A stretch of DNA of 64,000 nt, from positions 3,224,001 to 3,288,000 of the forward strand of contig NZ_CP157456.1 in NCBI RefSeq assembly GCF_041549525.1, given 5' to 3'. Under the pieces are notes generated by a model. The model did no database searches. It saw only the letters and a list, made by a program, of their open reading frames with translations, and was not told the DNA's origin. The position numbers and the translations under genes are program-made. Positions 8,449 to 17,004 of this stretch are shown piece after piece; the first letter of the stretch is position 1; each line of letters opens with the position of its first letter. Source of the DNA: Paenarthrobacter aurescens. Its GTDB lineage: Bacteria; Actinomycetota; Actinomycetes; Actinomycetales; Micrococcaceae.

Positions 8449-9384
8449 CTAACCACGCACCCCCTCCCAATCCCTGAACCCATCCGCGACCTCATCCGCG
8501 TGCGTGTGGTGGAGGTAGTGCTCGCCGGGTAGAGGAACCACGGTGCCGTTGGTGACGCTCGCGGCCTGGCGGTGGTGCAGTTCGAGCCACTCCGGGGTCT
8601 GCTTGTTCTCCGCAACAACGAACAGCAGCAGCGGCAAGTCCTTCGGGAAGGTTGTGCCCAATGCGTTCTGGAAGTTGCTCTTGATATGGCCCATCTCGTT
8701 CAAGTAGGTGGGTGAAAGGGAGTTCCTGTTGGCGAGCATCTGCATCTGCTCACGGGCATGATCTGTGTAGGCCACGGTGTCGCTCGCGGAGGAGGCAGCA
8801 GTCATGAGTCGGAGCAGGCCCAGGTTCTTCGCTGCCAGCATCAGACCCGTGGGGTACTCGGTGTCCATGCCCGGCTGTCCGGGGACGGACGTATCGATAC
8901 CCACGAACGCGGTCACCTCCTCCGGGTAGCGGGCGGCGTACTCGATGCCGTAGATGCCGGCGATGGAGTGACCCATCAGGGTGTAGCGGTCAACATCCAG
9001 CGCCTCGAGTGCACCGTGAACTTCCTGCACGATGTTCTCCGTGGTCCGTTCCTTCTCAGTGCCATCGCTCAGGCCATAACCGAAGGGCTCCACCACAATC
9101 ACCCGATGGTCGGTGGCCAGATCCCGGACCAGCGGCCCGAAATCCAGCACCGGGGACGCGGTGCCAAACCCAGGCAGAAGCACCACGTTCTCCTGCCCCG
9201 CCCCGGTGATAAGGACATTCATCTTGCCGCCGTCCACAGCCACTCTTTGCCCGTAGGACTCGATCCGGTGACTCTCCCCCTCAGTCGCCACCGCATTCAC
9301 AACGGTGGTGGTGCCTAACCCGATCGCCAGCACAGCACCAACCACGGTGATCCCCACGAGCAACTTCCTAACAGACTTCCTCAA
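8449..9384 (-). CDS. Membrane-anchored alpha/beta hydrolase
   Basis: A 311-residue protein with an N-terminal signal anchor (basic MRKSVRK, then a hydrophobic stretch to about residue 32), so the catalytic domain is probably outside the membrane. Motifs in order are VVLLPGFGTASP, VVEPFGYGLSDG, the nucleophile elbow LMGHSIAGIYG, and a C-terminal GEHYLHHTHADEV that supplies the His. The match is to general prolyl-aminopeptidase/lipase-like hydrolases. A decayed copy of the C-terminal third lies at 6540-6804. The gene is followed on the same strand by a second, cytoplasmic alpha/beta hydrolase. Confidence 0.87.
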   Translation of the reverse strand: MRKSVRKLLVGITVVGAVLAIGLGTTTVVNAVATEGESHRIESYGQRVAVDGGKMNVLITGAGQENVVLLPGFGTASPVLDFGPLVRDLATDHRVIVVEPFGYGLSDGTEKERTTENIVQEVHGALEALDVDRYTLMGHSIAGIYGIEYAARYPEEVTAFVGIDTSVPGQPGMDTEYPTGLMLAAKNLGLLRLMTAASSASDTVAYTDHAREQMQMLANRNSLSPTYLNEMGHIKSNFQNALGTTFPKDLPLLLFVVAENKQTPEWLELHHRQAASVTNGTVVPLPGEHYLHHTHADEVADGFRDWEGVRG

Positions 9385-9601
9385 CCGTGCCTCTCCCAGG
9401 GCACACGTTGCGCCCCACGCATCCAGCCTCGCGTGTTTGGGGTTCCGTCCGCGTCACCCCCAGGTGGTCACTTGGGTAGTCCTTAGGCGGTACGTGCGGG
9501 TCATCCTTGCGATAACACTTCCCGGGTGAAGGAAACGCGATGCCGTCACGCTCCAGGTCGGCGGCATGTAAGACCAAGGAACGGCCGGATAGGCTGTGGC
9601 A

Positions 9602-10021
9602 ATGAGTCCGACAACTACCTGGGCGGTTGCCATCGATTTGCAGCTGTTGCCGGACACCGGACGGCACCACCCTTTGCCCGGCGGCAGTTCACCAGAACGT
9701 AGATTCACTTACCGGCCGAACTGGGGTCTGCCAGGTTGGCCCGACGGTGAGCAGACTGCAGCTCCCGTGCTGGGCTTCTCTCGTGCAAACCTTCACCCAG
9801 GCGAGTCAGTGCGCGCAGTCATAGTGCCGCTCTTCCCGGAGGCCGTACCAGCGTGGTCTGAGGTTCTGCCCGATGATGAGCTCCGAATGTACGAGGGTCT
9901 CCGGCTCTGCGGCGTGGGAACCGTGCTCTGGGCCGAACAGGCGACCTTGCCGATGCCTGACGATGAACAGGAACAGCTGCTGTGCCGGCTCGCTGTCCCA
10001 CAAAAAGGCGGACGGCCATGA
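9602..10021 (+). CDS. Hypothetical protein, first gene of a coupled pair
   Basis: A 139-residue soluble protein that I do not recognise; a GTG at 9596 would add two residues. It is rich in Pro and acidic residues (LPDDELRMYEGLRL, LPMPDDEQEQL), without a signal peptide or membrane segment. The middle (PVLGFSRANLHPGESVRAVI then VPLFPEAVPAW) looks like a small beta-barrel fold, but I cannot name a family. Its stop codon overlaps the start of the next gene as ATGA, so the two proteins are translationally coupled and likely act together. The upstream 200 bp contain no recognised gene. Confidence 0.65.
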   Translation: MSPTTTWAVAIDLQLLPDTGRHHPLPGGSSPERRFTYRPNWGLPGWPDGEQTAAPVLGFSRANLHPGESVRAVIVPLFPEAVPAWSEVLPDDELRMYEGLRLCGVGTVLWAEQATLPMPDDEQEQLLCRLAVPQKGGRP

Positions 10022-10782
10022 AAGTCATATACAGCCCGTTCCTCACCCATGACGGACAAGGAACAAGAGACCCAGGTTCATGGTTGACGATCGACGCTGA
10101 ATACCACGTGGTCTCGCTGCTTGCTCATCCGGGCCGCGGTGTTAATCTGCAGCTTCTGACCGATGACGGTCGTAGCCTTGCCTGGTTCGACTCAAGGGCC
10201 TTCATCACTGTGGATGGAAGTGTGCCGGAGACGTGGGAGGCCCGCATCCGTGAGGGTGGCACACTGGCATTCGCACCGCCCAGCTGGCTCGTGCCGGGCT
10301 TCTGGGAGGACTACTACGACGGTGATCCCGCGGCCGTGGAGATCGTCGATACAGAACTGAGCAAGATCACCGGAATCCCACGAGACCCCGGGCTCTCTGA
10401 TCTCGTGGCGCCGATGGATTCACTCCAACTCCGGTTTGCAGCTCAACAGGTAGCCGACGCGCGTGGAACAGACCCGTGGAAAGGCTTGATGCTGGTGCTG
10501 CTGCACTTCATCAAAGAACTTTCTCCGCCAAAGGAACTAGAGCCGTTCATAGCCACAGTTGACGCCTACTGGACGTCCGGCAAGGGAACTCCGGCTACTC
10601 TGGAATCACTCAAGGAACGATGCTGGGATTATCTGGATCAGTTCGAGATGTCCACGCACTTGGAAAATTCCGGGACAAGATACGCGCGCACCCTGTTGTG
10701 CATTCTGGAACCGTTAGGCGATGAAGAAGCCAGTTCCAACACGGCGGACTGGTTCGCTGGGGTTGTTTGGGACATCTGGTGA
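10018..10782 (+). CDS. Hypothetical protein, second gene of a coupled pair
   Basis: A 254-residue soluble, acidic protein with no signal peptide or membrane helix. The ATG overlaps the previous stop by 4 nt, which fixes the start. The N-terminal ~85 residues are beta-rich (SWLTIDAEYHVVSLLAHPGR, LQLLTDDGRSLAWFDS). The C-terminal half is helical (LRFAAQQVADARGTDPWKG; LKERCWDYLDQFEMSTHLEN). I recognise no enzyme motif. The make-up resembles small contact-system accessory or immunity proteins, but nothing nearby (no polymorphic toxin) supports that, so the function stays open. Confidence 0.65.
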   Translation: MKVIYSPFLTHDGQGTRDPGSWLTIDAEYHVVSLLAHPGRGVNLQLLTDDGRSLAWFDSRAFITVDGSVPETWEARIREGGTLAFAPPSWLVPGFWEDYYDGDPAAVEIVDTELSKITGIPRDPGLSDLVAPMDSLQLRFAAQQVADARGTDPWKGLMLVLLHFIKELSPPKELEPFIATVDAYWTSGKGTPATLESLKERCWDYLDQFEMSTHLENSGTRYARTLLCILEPLGDEEASSNTADWFAGVVWDIW

Positions 10783-10807
10783 CTCGCTACGGGGATCAAT
10801 CCGGTAC

Positions 10808-11038
10808 TTACTCAGCCAACTCGCCGGCGGCGATTCGCTCTGCAGTCTGCCTGTAAGCCTCAGCGATGTAGTCTTCCACGTCGGTAACAGCAATACGCCA
10901 CACGTTCCGGCCCCCAATCTGGATGCCCCGCAGGTCACCGGACTTGAGCGACGCCCTGATCTGGCTCACGGACACGTTGAGTTCCTCAGCCACCTGCTCA
11001 ACGGTCAGGAAGCGAGGTCGCTTGATGTCCTCAGGCAC
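10808..11038 (-). CDS. Excisionase-type helix-turn-helix DNA-binding protein
   Basis: A 76-residue protein starting at GTG 11038 (VPEDIKRPRFLTVEQVAEEL). The whole length is one winged helix-turn-helix of the MerR/excisionase type: FLTVEQVAEELNVSVSQIRA forms the HTH and GIQIGGRNVWRIAVTDVEDY the wing and following helix. Small stand-alone proteins of this kind in actinobacteria are BldC-like regulators or phage excisionases; no integrase or attachment site is present here, so a housekeeping regulator is more likely. The start codon overlaps the end of the upstream membrane-protein gene by 8 nt, so both are probably in one operon. Confidence 0.82.
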   Translation of the reverse strand: MPEDIKRPRFLTVEQVAEELNVSVSQIRASLKSGDLRGIQIGGRNVWRIAVTDVEDYIAEAYRQTAERIAAGELAE

Positions 11039-11498
11039 GCTTTGCCAACAAAAGCTTGATCGCCTGGACCACAATCCCCACGATGAGAATCAGCATGAAG
11101 AGACCAGGGATCCGGCCGCTGGTGGTGGCGTAGTCGAACATGTTGACGGCAGTGAATGTCAGCGCCAAGCCTGAAAGGACAAGCGCGGCAATGAGCGGAA
11201 GCTTGGATGTGCTTCGTCGAGCAACAATGTTCCAGATTCCGACGCCAGCCAAGGCTAGGAAGTAGAGAATATTGAGAGCAATATAGCCCACCTGTTCTGA
11301 TCGTTCAGCATCGGTGAGGGCTTCCAGCTCCGACCCATAAGTTGAGTAGAGCCAGACGAAACCCGCTGCAGTGACCACTGAAAATATAACGAGGCCGACG
11401 CCGATGGATGTTCGCGCTTTGCGGGTTTTACTTGGGTCGTGTTCCACGGAGACCGTGGATGCAGGCAGGTCGCCTGGGCGAGGTACTTGAAGGCTCAT
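11031..11498 (-). CDS. Hypothetical four-TM membrane protein
   Basis: A 155-residue protein with a polar N-terminus (1-30) and four hydrophobic segments at about 32-52, 72-92, 100-118 and 130-150. I do not recognise the family. It overlaps the downstream small HTH gene by 8 nt, which suggests coupled translation and perhaps a membrane protein with its own regulator (inference). Confidence 0.68.
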   Translation of the reverse strand: MSLQVPRPGDLPASTVSVEHDPSKTRKARTSIGVGLVIFSVVTAAGFVWLYSTYGSELEALTDAERSEQVGYIALNILYFLALAGVGIWNIVARRSTSKLPLIAALVLSGLALTFTAVNMFDYATTSGRIPGLFMLILIVGIVVQAIKLLLAKRA

Positions 11499-11688
11499 AA
11501 GGGCTCCAGTTCAGAGTGCAGTAGGAACTCTTGTGTGCCCCCATCGAGAATAATGTAGCAGTGCGCACCGTCACATCCAGCCATTCTCTTACTCCTGGTT
11601 TCTGCTTCCGTGGGGCGCTAACGTCTATGCGAAGTCGGTTGTGGGACGCTTTACGGGAACCCCGATTTTCAGGAACAGGAAACGAACC

Positions 11689-13143
11689 ATGCCACCGCGC
11701 CAAAGCCCTGCCCAAAAATTGGCTGCCAAGCTCCTGCTTGGCGGCGAATGGGCGCCCGTGACCAACAGGATCGGGTTCGTTAAAAGGCCGGTGGACCAGG
11801 CCGCCGTCGAGTGGCGTAAGTGGGTCCAGCGCAGCAACCATCAGGCGCGTGACGGCATTGGCGTCACCGAGCATCAGGGCACTTTGACCGAGCTGCTCAG
11901 TAAGCTCTTGCCCCTAGGTTATGGGAAGCGGTGGCTGCTTCTGGAGACGGCAAACCCTGAGTGGACCGCTGTCATGCAAAACTCAATTCGTGACGAGCAT
12001 TTTCATCACCCGCTGCGTCACCACCTTTCTGAGGCCAAGGGAATTCCCACCATTGAGGTCAACGACGAACCCAAGAACATGAAACGTATGGCCACCGAAA
12101 TGGCCCGGGGACGTTGGGGAGGCCGTGATCTGACGGTCTACGATGAAGCCGGTTTTCGGAGGTCGCTGAGTCTCTATCACTCCGAACCATGGAAATTCAG
12201 TCACGGTGGAGAGCCCTACGACTTCGAAAACGTCGAGCAATATTCGGCGCCGCGGCCCCTGGATAGTTTCCCCCACGAGACGTTGGTTAACATCTGCCGC
12301 AACTTGGGACTGGATCCCTTCGAGGAGGACTTCTACGTCCCCAACGGACGGGCATTCATCGTGGAGCTACTTTTCGAAGGAAAGAGCTCGGACGAGAAGA
12401 AGTACACGCTGGCCGAGGCGAGGGCGGGACGTGAGGACATCAGTGTTCCCCGGGTTGAGGACCCCGTCATCGGCAATGCCCTCTACCCTTCGGGTTCTGC
12501 GAACCCAAACCCAGACGAGGTCTTCCCGGTGACAGGATTTGAGCCCTACACCAAGCCGACCCCGTGGGACCAGGCCGTGAAAGAGTTCGAAGAGTGTCTA
12601 AAGCGCTATAGCAGCTACCCAGTGCGCGCGTCCCTCAGTGAAGGCCTGGAAGAACTCGGTATCCTCGCCTCACCTACACACGCATCGGGTGGGACTGGCA
12701 GCACCAGCATCAGCGTTAGGGCGACGCCCACGTTGTTGGAATCACCATTGGCTGTCCGCGAATACACGGCAGCCTTCATGATCCTGCAATGGAGGCGGGC
12801 TGATGATTCGTCCGCTTATGAGTCCTTCTATCCCAACCGCAAGCAGATGGCGGCAATCCGACGGATCTACAAAGAGCAAGGCCTCTACCCCTTCGATGTG
12901 GATCCCAACGGCGTCTACTTCAATCTTGCAGTGGACAAGATGATCCGCACCGTTACCAGGCTGCGGCTGACAAAGGAACTCGTAGAGTGGGAGGCTTCCC
13001 TCCCGGCACCCGTCACTGAGGAAGCAGCAGCAAGGAGAAACAGATCCTGCGCGTGGGATATCCGGATGCACATTCAAGAGCACGAAGACCAAATCTGGAA
13101 CTCCGAATTGGACGATCGCGTCCACACGCTCAGCACCATCTGA
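11689..13143 (+). CDS. Unrecognised 484-residue hypothetical protein
   Basis: The ATG at 11689 follows AGGAAACGAACC, a better start than the frame's upstream GTG at 11641. The protein is soluble, without a signal peptide or membrane segment. The N-terminal ~130 residues are basic and include KRWLLLETANPEWTAVMQNS. The middle has acidic and aromatic blocks (FEEDFYVPNGRAFIVELLFE), and the C-terminal third a helical region (FYPNRKQMAAIRRIYKEQGL; MIRTVTRLRLTKELVEWEAS). I cannot place it in a family. It is monocistronic, with its own hairpin terminator, and divergent from the small membrane protein/HTH pair. Confidence 0.75.
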   Translation: MPPRQSPAQKLAAKLLLGGEWAPVTNRIGFVKRPVDQAAVEWRKWVQRSNHQARDGIGVTEHQGTLTELLSKLLPLGYGKRWLLLETANPEWTAVMQNSIRDEHFHHPLRHHLSEAKGIPTIEVNDEPKNMKRMATEMARGRWGGRDLTVYDEAGFRRSLSLYHSEPWKFSHGGEPYDFENVEQYSAPRPLDSFPHETLVNICRNLGLDPFEEDFYVPNGRAFIVELLFEGKSSDEKKYTLAEARAGREDISVPRVEDPVIGNALYPSGSANPNPDEVFPVTGFEPYTKPTPWDQAVKEFEECLKRYSSYPVRASLSEGLEELGILASPTHASGGTGSTSISVRATPTLLESPLAVREYTAAFMILQWRRADDSSAYESFYPNRKQMAAIRRIYKEQGLYPFDVDPNGVYFNLAVDKMIRTVTRLRLTKELVEWEASLPAPVTEEAAARRNRSCAWDIRMHIQEHEDQIWNSELDDRVHTLSTI

Positions 13144-13163
13144 GGCCCCCTTGTTAGGGCGAA

Positions 13164-13202
13164 GGGGCCGGACAATTGTATTTGGGTACCTTGTCCGGCC
13201 CC
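13164..13202 (+). terminator. Hairpin terminator after the 484-residue protein
   Basis: A perfect 12-bp inverted repeat GGGGCCGGACAA / TTGTCCGGCCCC with a 15-base loop, starting 21 bp past the stop codon. There is no long T tract, as is common in high-GC genomes. Confidence 0.7.
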
Positions 13203-13299
13203 GGCCCTGCGGTTCGTCCAACCGCCAACTATTGGGGGTTTATTGGAGGTCGTTCCTGAGCCGCTGAGATCAGTAAAGTCCAGCGCCTAGTGCCTGAAC

Positions 13300-13318
13300 A
13301 CGAGTAGTAGGTACTCGT
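13300..13318. terminator. Second short hairpin between convergent genes
   Basis: A 7-bp stem ACGAGTA/TACTCGT with a GTAGG loop followed on the plus strand by CTTTCGG. It lies between the convergent 484-residue protein gene and the TrkH gene and may be a weak additional terminator. Confidence 0.35.
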
Positions 13319-13429
13319 CTTTCGGCCTTATCCGAGAGCCGGCTACTTGCTGCGTCGGCCTTTTTCCTTGTGATTCCGGGGTTGAATGCCGGAAGCCTAC
13401 TGTTTCAGGACAACTGAGCCGGAAAATAT

Positions 13430-14857
13430 TCAGCCAATAATTGGCCGCTCCTCCGGGAGTTGGAACAACCTCGGCCGTGATGCCAATGCGATGGCTGACG
13501 CAACGGTGATGGTGCCAATGCGGCCGGTGAACATCAAGGCCATCAGTACCCATTCGGCAGTGGGCGGCAGGTTGTACGTGATTCCCGTGCTCAGTCCCAC
13601 TGTTCCGAACGCGGAGATGGTTTCGAAGAGCACTTTCTCAAGACTGTAATCGGTGGTGATCAGAAGCAGCATCGTCCCGAGGATCACGGCGCCGACGCCC
13701 AGCAGGGCAACGGTAAGAGCCTGGCGCTGGGTGGAGGAACTGATGGAACGGTGTGCAATGGTCACCTGCTCGCGTCCGCGGACTTCATTCCAAATGGCGA
13801 ATCCCAGCACCAGGAAGGTGGTGATCTTGATGCCGCCAGCGGTTCCTGCGCTGCCGCCACCAATGAACATCAGAACGTTGGTGACCATGAGCGTCTCAGG
13901 CGTAGCTACACCGTAGTCGATGCTGTTGAAGCCAGCCGTCCTGGGAAACACACCACCAGCCAACGATCCCAGGATCTTTCCCCCGAAACTCAGCGGGCCG
14001 AGGGTCTCGGCACGGTTCCATTCAAAGGCGGCGAACAGCGCTATGCCCCCAGTCAGCAGCAGCAAAGAACCATAAACGGTCAGCCGGAGATGAATGGTCC
14101 AGTTCCTGAACCTCAGGGGGTCCCTCATCAATTGGATGATCACAGGGAAACCAAGACCACCGGCGATGATGGCTGCGCAGATGGGAACGATAATCCAGGG
14201 GTCCTCGGCGAAGCCGATAAGGTTGTCGCTATACAGCGCGAAACCTGCGTTGTTGAAGGCGGACACTGCATGGAACATGCCGTGCCAAAGAGCCGTCCCC
14301 AGGATGTTGTTGTCATAGGCCACCCAAAAACGTGCCGTGAGGACAAGCGCCGTCGCTGCCTCGAAGAAGACCATGATCTTCAGGACCCTGAACAGCACGG
14401 ACTTAACGTCACCGAAGTTCAACGTGTGGGTCTCGGATTGAGCCACGAGTTGCCCACGCAGGCCAATTGTTTTGCGGACGAACAGGGCCAGCAGGGTTGC
14501 CAGGGACATGATCCCGAACCCTCCCACCTGGATAAGCCCCAGAATCACAGCGTGACCGAATGGAGTCCAGTATGTGGCAGTGTCCACGGTGATCAGGCCG
14601 GTGACGCAAACAGAGGAGACGGCTGTGAAGAAGGCCGTTGTGACAACATCTTCGCCCTCACCGGTTCGCGATATGGGCAGCATCAAAATGAGCGCGCCCA
14701 GGATAATCACGGCCAGGAACGCCAACGGGACTGAACGGACCGGGTGCAGCAGCGCAGTCTTCAGCCGTTCGCCTTCCCGGCCAATTGACTGCAGGACTGG
14801 GTTGTGGCGGAGCAGGGAACGTTCGGCTGCGGGCAGCTTTTCCGGGGCGCGCGTCAT
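13430..14857 (-). CDS. trkH: TrkH/KtrB-family potassium channel subunit
   Basis: A 475-residue membrane protein from the ATG at 14857, preceded by GGAGGT; a TTG at 14872 would add five residues. It has the four-repeat layout of the SKT superfamily, with selectivity-filter-like loops SSVCVTGLI (first pore loop), SAFNNAGFAL (second), PRTAGFNSIDYG (third) and SAFGTVGLSTG (fourth). Helices extend from about residue 40 to the C-terminus. Such subunits take up K+ (often with Na+ or H+) and need a cytoplasmic gating partner (TrkA/KtrA); none is visible here. The gene is divergent from the kdp operon, so two K+ systems share one intergenic region. Confidence 0.92.
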   Translation of the reverse strand: MTRAPEKLPAAERSLLRHNPVLQSIGREGERLKTALLHPVRSVPLAFLAVIILGALILMLPISRTGEGEDVVTTAFFTAVSSVCVTGLITVDTATYWTPFGHAVILGLIQVGGFGIMSLATLLALFVRKTIGLRGQLVAQSETHTLNFGDVKSVLFRVLKIMVFFEAATALVLTARFWVAYDNNILGTALWHGMFHAVSAFNNAGFALYSDNLIGFAEDPWIIVPICAAIIAGGLGFPVIIQLMRDPLRFRNWTIHLRLTVYGSLLLLTGGIALFAAFEWNRAETLGPLSFGGKILGSLAGGVFPRTAGFNSIDYGVATPETLMVTNVLMFIGGGSAGTAGGIKITTFLVLGFAIWNEVRGREQVTIAHRSISSSTQRQALTVALLGVGAVILGTMLLLITTDYSLEKVLFETISAFGTVGLSTGITYNLPPTAEWVLMALMFTGRIGTITVASAIALASRPRLFQLPEERPIIG

Positions 14858-14981
14858 CTGACCTCCAGCCAAGGATGTCTGATCACTGGTTCCCTTTCCG
14901 GGCAGCCCTGTAGCGTCCCACCCGTGCCGAAATTAGCACCGCTGAGCTGCCGCCAGTGGGGAATGAGACATTTCTTGATGA

Positions 14982-15048
14982 TTCCTTAACGCCGGCCGTT
15001 AAGAGCGCATCAAGATTTGGGTCGTAGGCATTAAGGAACCGTAAGGAA
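14982..15048. promoter_or_regulatory. Candidate KdpE-type operator: repeated TTAAGGAA half-sites
   Basis: The kdp upstream region has an inverted TTCCTTAA at 14982-14989, then TTAAGGAA at 15031-15038 and TAAGGAA at 15042-15048. The last two are a direct repeat spaced 10 bp, about one helical turn. This is the pattern expected for an OmpR-family dimer such as KdpE. Assignment to KdpE is inference. Confidence 0.45.
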
Positions 15049-15121
15049 ACGCTTTTCGCCGGGTTAGCAGGAGTTGACTGTCATCGGCCCTGAAAAGGGG
15101 CCCTGATGAAAGGACGTTCCA

Positions 15122-15235
15122 GTGGCCGACGTGGCTGTTGTGGTGATTCTTATGCTGAGCATGGGAATGGTGATGTGGGTTGCCCACCTCTTGGGCAAAA
15201 TGGTGGACGGCGAAGGCCCGGTGAGTGGGCGATGA
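15122..15235 (+). CDS. 37-residue membrane peptide coupled to kdpF
   Basis: A GTG-started frame of 38 codons, 12 nt after an AAAGGA ribosome site. The product has one membrane segment rich in Val/Met (VAVVVILMLSMGMVMWVAHL) followed by a short polar tail (GKMVDGEGPVSGR). Its TGA overlaps the ATG of kdpF as ATGA, giving translational coupling, and it is the first translated frame of the kdp message. I know no named Kdp subunit of this kind. It could be a second KdpF-like stabilising peptide or a leader whose translation controls kdpF; small size limits certainty. Confidence 0.55.
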   Translation: MADVAVVVILMLSMGMVMWVAHLLGKMVDGEGPVSGR

Positions 15236-15330
15236 ACGCCGATGCCATCATGTGGGTCAGCCTGTTCATTCTGGGTTTGGCCGTTGCCGGGTATCTGGTG
15301 GCCGTGCTGCTCAACCCGGAAAAGTGGTGA
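15232..15330 (+). CDS. kdpF: KdpF, small subunit of the K+-transporting ATPase
   Basis: A 32-residue single-helix protein (MNADAIMWVSLFILGLAVAG, then YLVAVLLNPEKW). The LxxxYLVxxLLxPE(K/R) ending is typical of KdpF, which sits at the lipid interface of KdpA and stabilises the KdpFABC complex. It starts inside the stop of a 37-residue frame and ends 6 bp before kdpA. Confidence 0.9.
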   Translation: MNADAIMWVSLFILGLAVAGYLVAVLLNPEKW

Positions 15331-15336
15331 CAGAGG

Positions 15337-17004
15337 GTGGTTTTCAGTACTGCATCTTTCATCACCCAGGTAGCCGTTCTGGTGCTGGCGCTGGCGCTGC
15401 TTCACAAGCCTTTGGGTTTGTACATGGCCCGGGTTTTCACCAACACCAAACACTCCAGGCCTGAAAAAATCCTCTACCGCCTTGCGGGTGTGGACTCGGG
15501 AACTGAGCAGAGCTGGTCTGTATATCTGCGCAGCGTTCTGCTCTTCTCCCTGATCTCCATCCTGGTGATCTTCGCCCTGCAGCGACTGCAGGGCGTATTG
15601 CCCGGCAGCAATTCCCTGCCCGGCGTGGATCCCTGGGTAGCCATGAACACGGCCATCTCCTTTGTCACCAACACCAACTGGCAAACGTACGTACCCGAGG
15701 CCACTGTGGGCATCTTCGTCCAGATGTGCCTGCTGGCCGTACAGAACTTCCTCTCCGCCGCCGTCGGAATTGTTGTGGTGGTGGCCTTGATCCGCGGTAT
15801 TTCCCGCACCGCGACGGACCGCCTGGGCAACTTCTGGGTGGACCTTGCCCGGGCTTCGTTCCGTATCCTGCTCCCCATCGCAACGGTGGCCGCTATCGCC
15901 TTGGTGATTGGCGGCGTCGTGCAGAACTTCTGGTCCACAGAGGTCACCAACGCGGCCACGGGTGTCAGCCAGACGATTCCCGGCGGTCCCGTGGCCTCAC
16001 AGGAAGCCATCAAAGTTCTTGGCACCAACGGCGGCGGCTACTTCAACGCCAACTCCGCGCACCCCTTGGAGAACCCGAACGTCTTCACCAGCCTGTTCCA
16101 GGTGTTCCTCATCCTCCTCATTCCCTCTGCCCTGCCCTACATGTACGGGCGAATGGTGGGAGACCAGCGCCAGGGATACACCGTTGCAGGCGTCATGGGC
16201 GCACTCTGGTTGACGTCCACGTGTTTGATGGCGTGGGCAGTGTCCTCCGCGCAAGGAGTGGCCACGGCAGAGGCCGGCGGATTGGGTGAAGGCTTTGAAC
16301 AGCGGCTCGGCCCCGTGGCGAGTTCAATCTTCGCGGCCTCCACAACGCTGACGTCCACCGGCGCCGTCAACGTTGCCCACGATTCCCTGCCCCCGCTGGC
16401 CGGCGGCGTTGCCATGCTGAACATGATGCTCGGCGAAGTGGCTCCCGGCGGAACCGGCTCCGGCCTTTACGGAATGCTGATGCTGGCCATCATTGCAGTT
16501 TTCATCGCCGGGCTGATGGTGGGCAGGACGCCGGAATTCCTGGGGAAAAAGATCACCCCACGTGAAATGAAGCTCGCGGCCCTGTACATCCTGGTGACCC
16601 CCACCTTGGTGCTGGTGCTCGCCGGAATCTCAGCTCTCCTCCCGGACGTGATGGCAAACGCACCGGCCTCGGGACCGCACCAGTTCAGCGAGCTGCTGTA
16701 TGCGTTCACCTCCGGCGCCAACAACAACGGCTCAGCATTCGGCGGCATCACCAGTTCCGGTCCCTACCTCTCCACGCTGCTGGGACTGGCCATGCTGTTG
16801 GGCCGCTTCCTCCCCATAGCTTTGGTCCTTGCCCTGGCAGGATCACTGGCGCGGCAACGGAGAGTGCCCGTTTCCTCCGGAACCGTACCCACCCACGGCC
16901 CGCTCTTCGGCTCGCTTCTCCTGGGCGTGACGGTGATCCTCACCGCCCTCAGCTACTTCCCCGCCCTTGCCCTGGGCCCCCTCGCAGAAGGACTCATCAA
17001 ATGA
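15337..17004 (+). CDS. kdpA: KdpA, potassium-translocating subunit
   Basis: A 555-residue polytopic membrane protein with a GTG start. It contains the family's pore-loop motifs: [10 protein letters not shown] in the first loop, the [20 protein letters not shown] block, the [11 protein letters not shown] loop and [13 protein letters not shown] in the fourth. KdpA is the K+-selective channel-like subunit that passes K+ to KdpB in the high-affinity Kdp ATPase induced at low K+. The length matches the family. The gene overlaps kdpB by 4 nt (ATGA). Confidence 0.97.
   Translation: MVFSTASFITQVAVLVLALALLHKPLGLYMARVFTNTKHSRPEKILYRLAGVDSGTEQSWSVYLRSVLLFSLISILVIFALQRLQGVLPGSNSLPGVDPWVAMNTAISFVTNTNWQTYVPEATVGIFVQMCLLAVQNFLSAAVGIVVVVALIRGISRTATDRLGNFWVDLARASFRILLPIATVAAIALVIGGVVQNFWSTEVTNAATGVSQTIPGGPVASQEAIKVLGTNGGGYFNANSAHPLENPNVFTSLFQVFLILLIPSALPYMYGRMVGDQRQGYTVAGVMGALWLTSTCLMAWAVSSAQGVATAEAGGLGEGFEQRLGPVASSIFAASTTLTSTGAVNVAHDSLPPLAGGVAMLNMMLGEVAPGGTGSGLYGMLMLAIIAVFIAGLMVGRTPEFLGKKITPREMKLAALYILVTPTLVLVLAGISALLPDVMANAPASGPHQFSELLYAFTSGANNNGSAFGGITSSGPYLSTLLGLAMLLGRFLPIALVLALAGSLARQRRVPVSSGTVPTHGPLFGSLLLGVTVILTALSYFPALALGPLAEGLIK

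Noticed and set aside
9454..9708. Minus-strand frame of 84 residues overlapping the start of the coupled pair
   Set aside because: Half lies antisense to a better gene and no family pattern is seen; the upstream part may be a remnant but cannot be supported.
10808..11038. Excisionase-like gene taken as sign of a prophage or integrative element
   Set aside because: No integrase, attachment-site repeats, tRNA or phage genes nearby; small HTH proteins of this type are common chromosomal regulators.
13751..14734. 327-residue plus-strand frame antisense to the TrkH gene
   Set aside because: Gln/Gly/His-rich composition typical of antisense frames; the TrkH protein is clear on the other strand.
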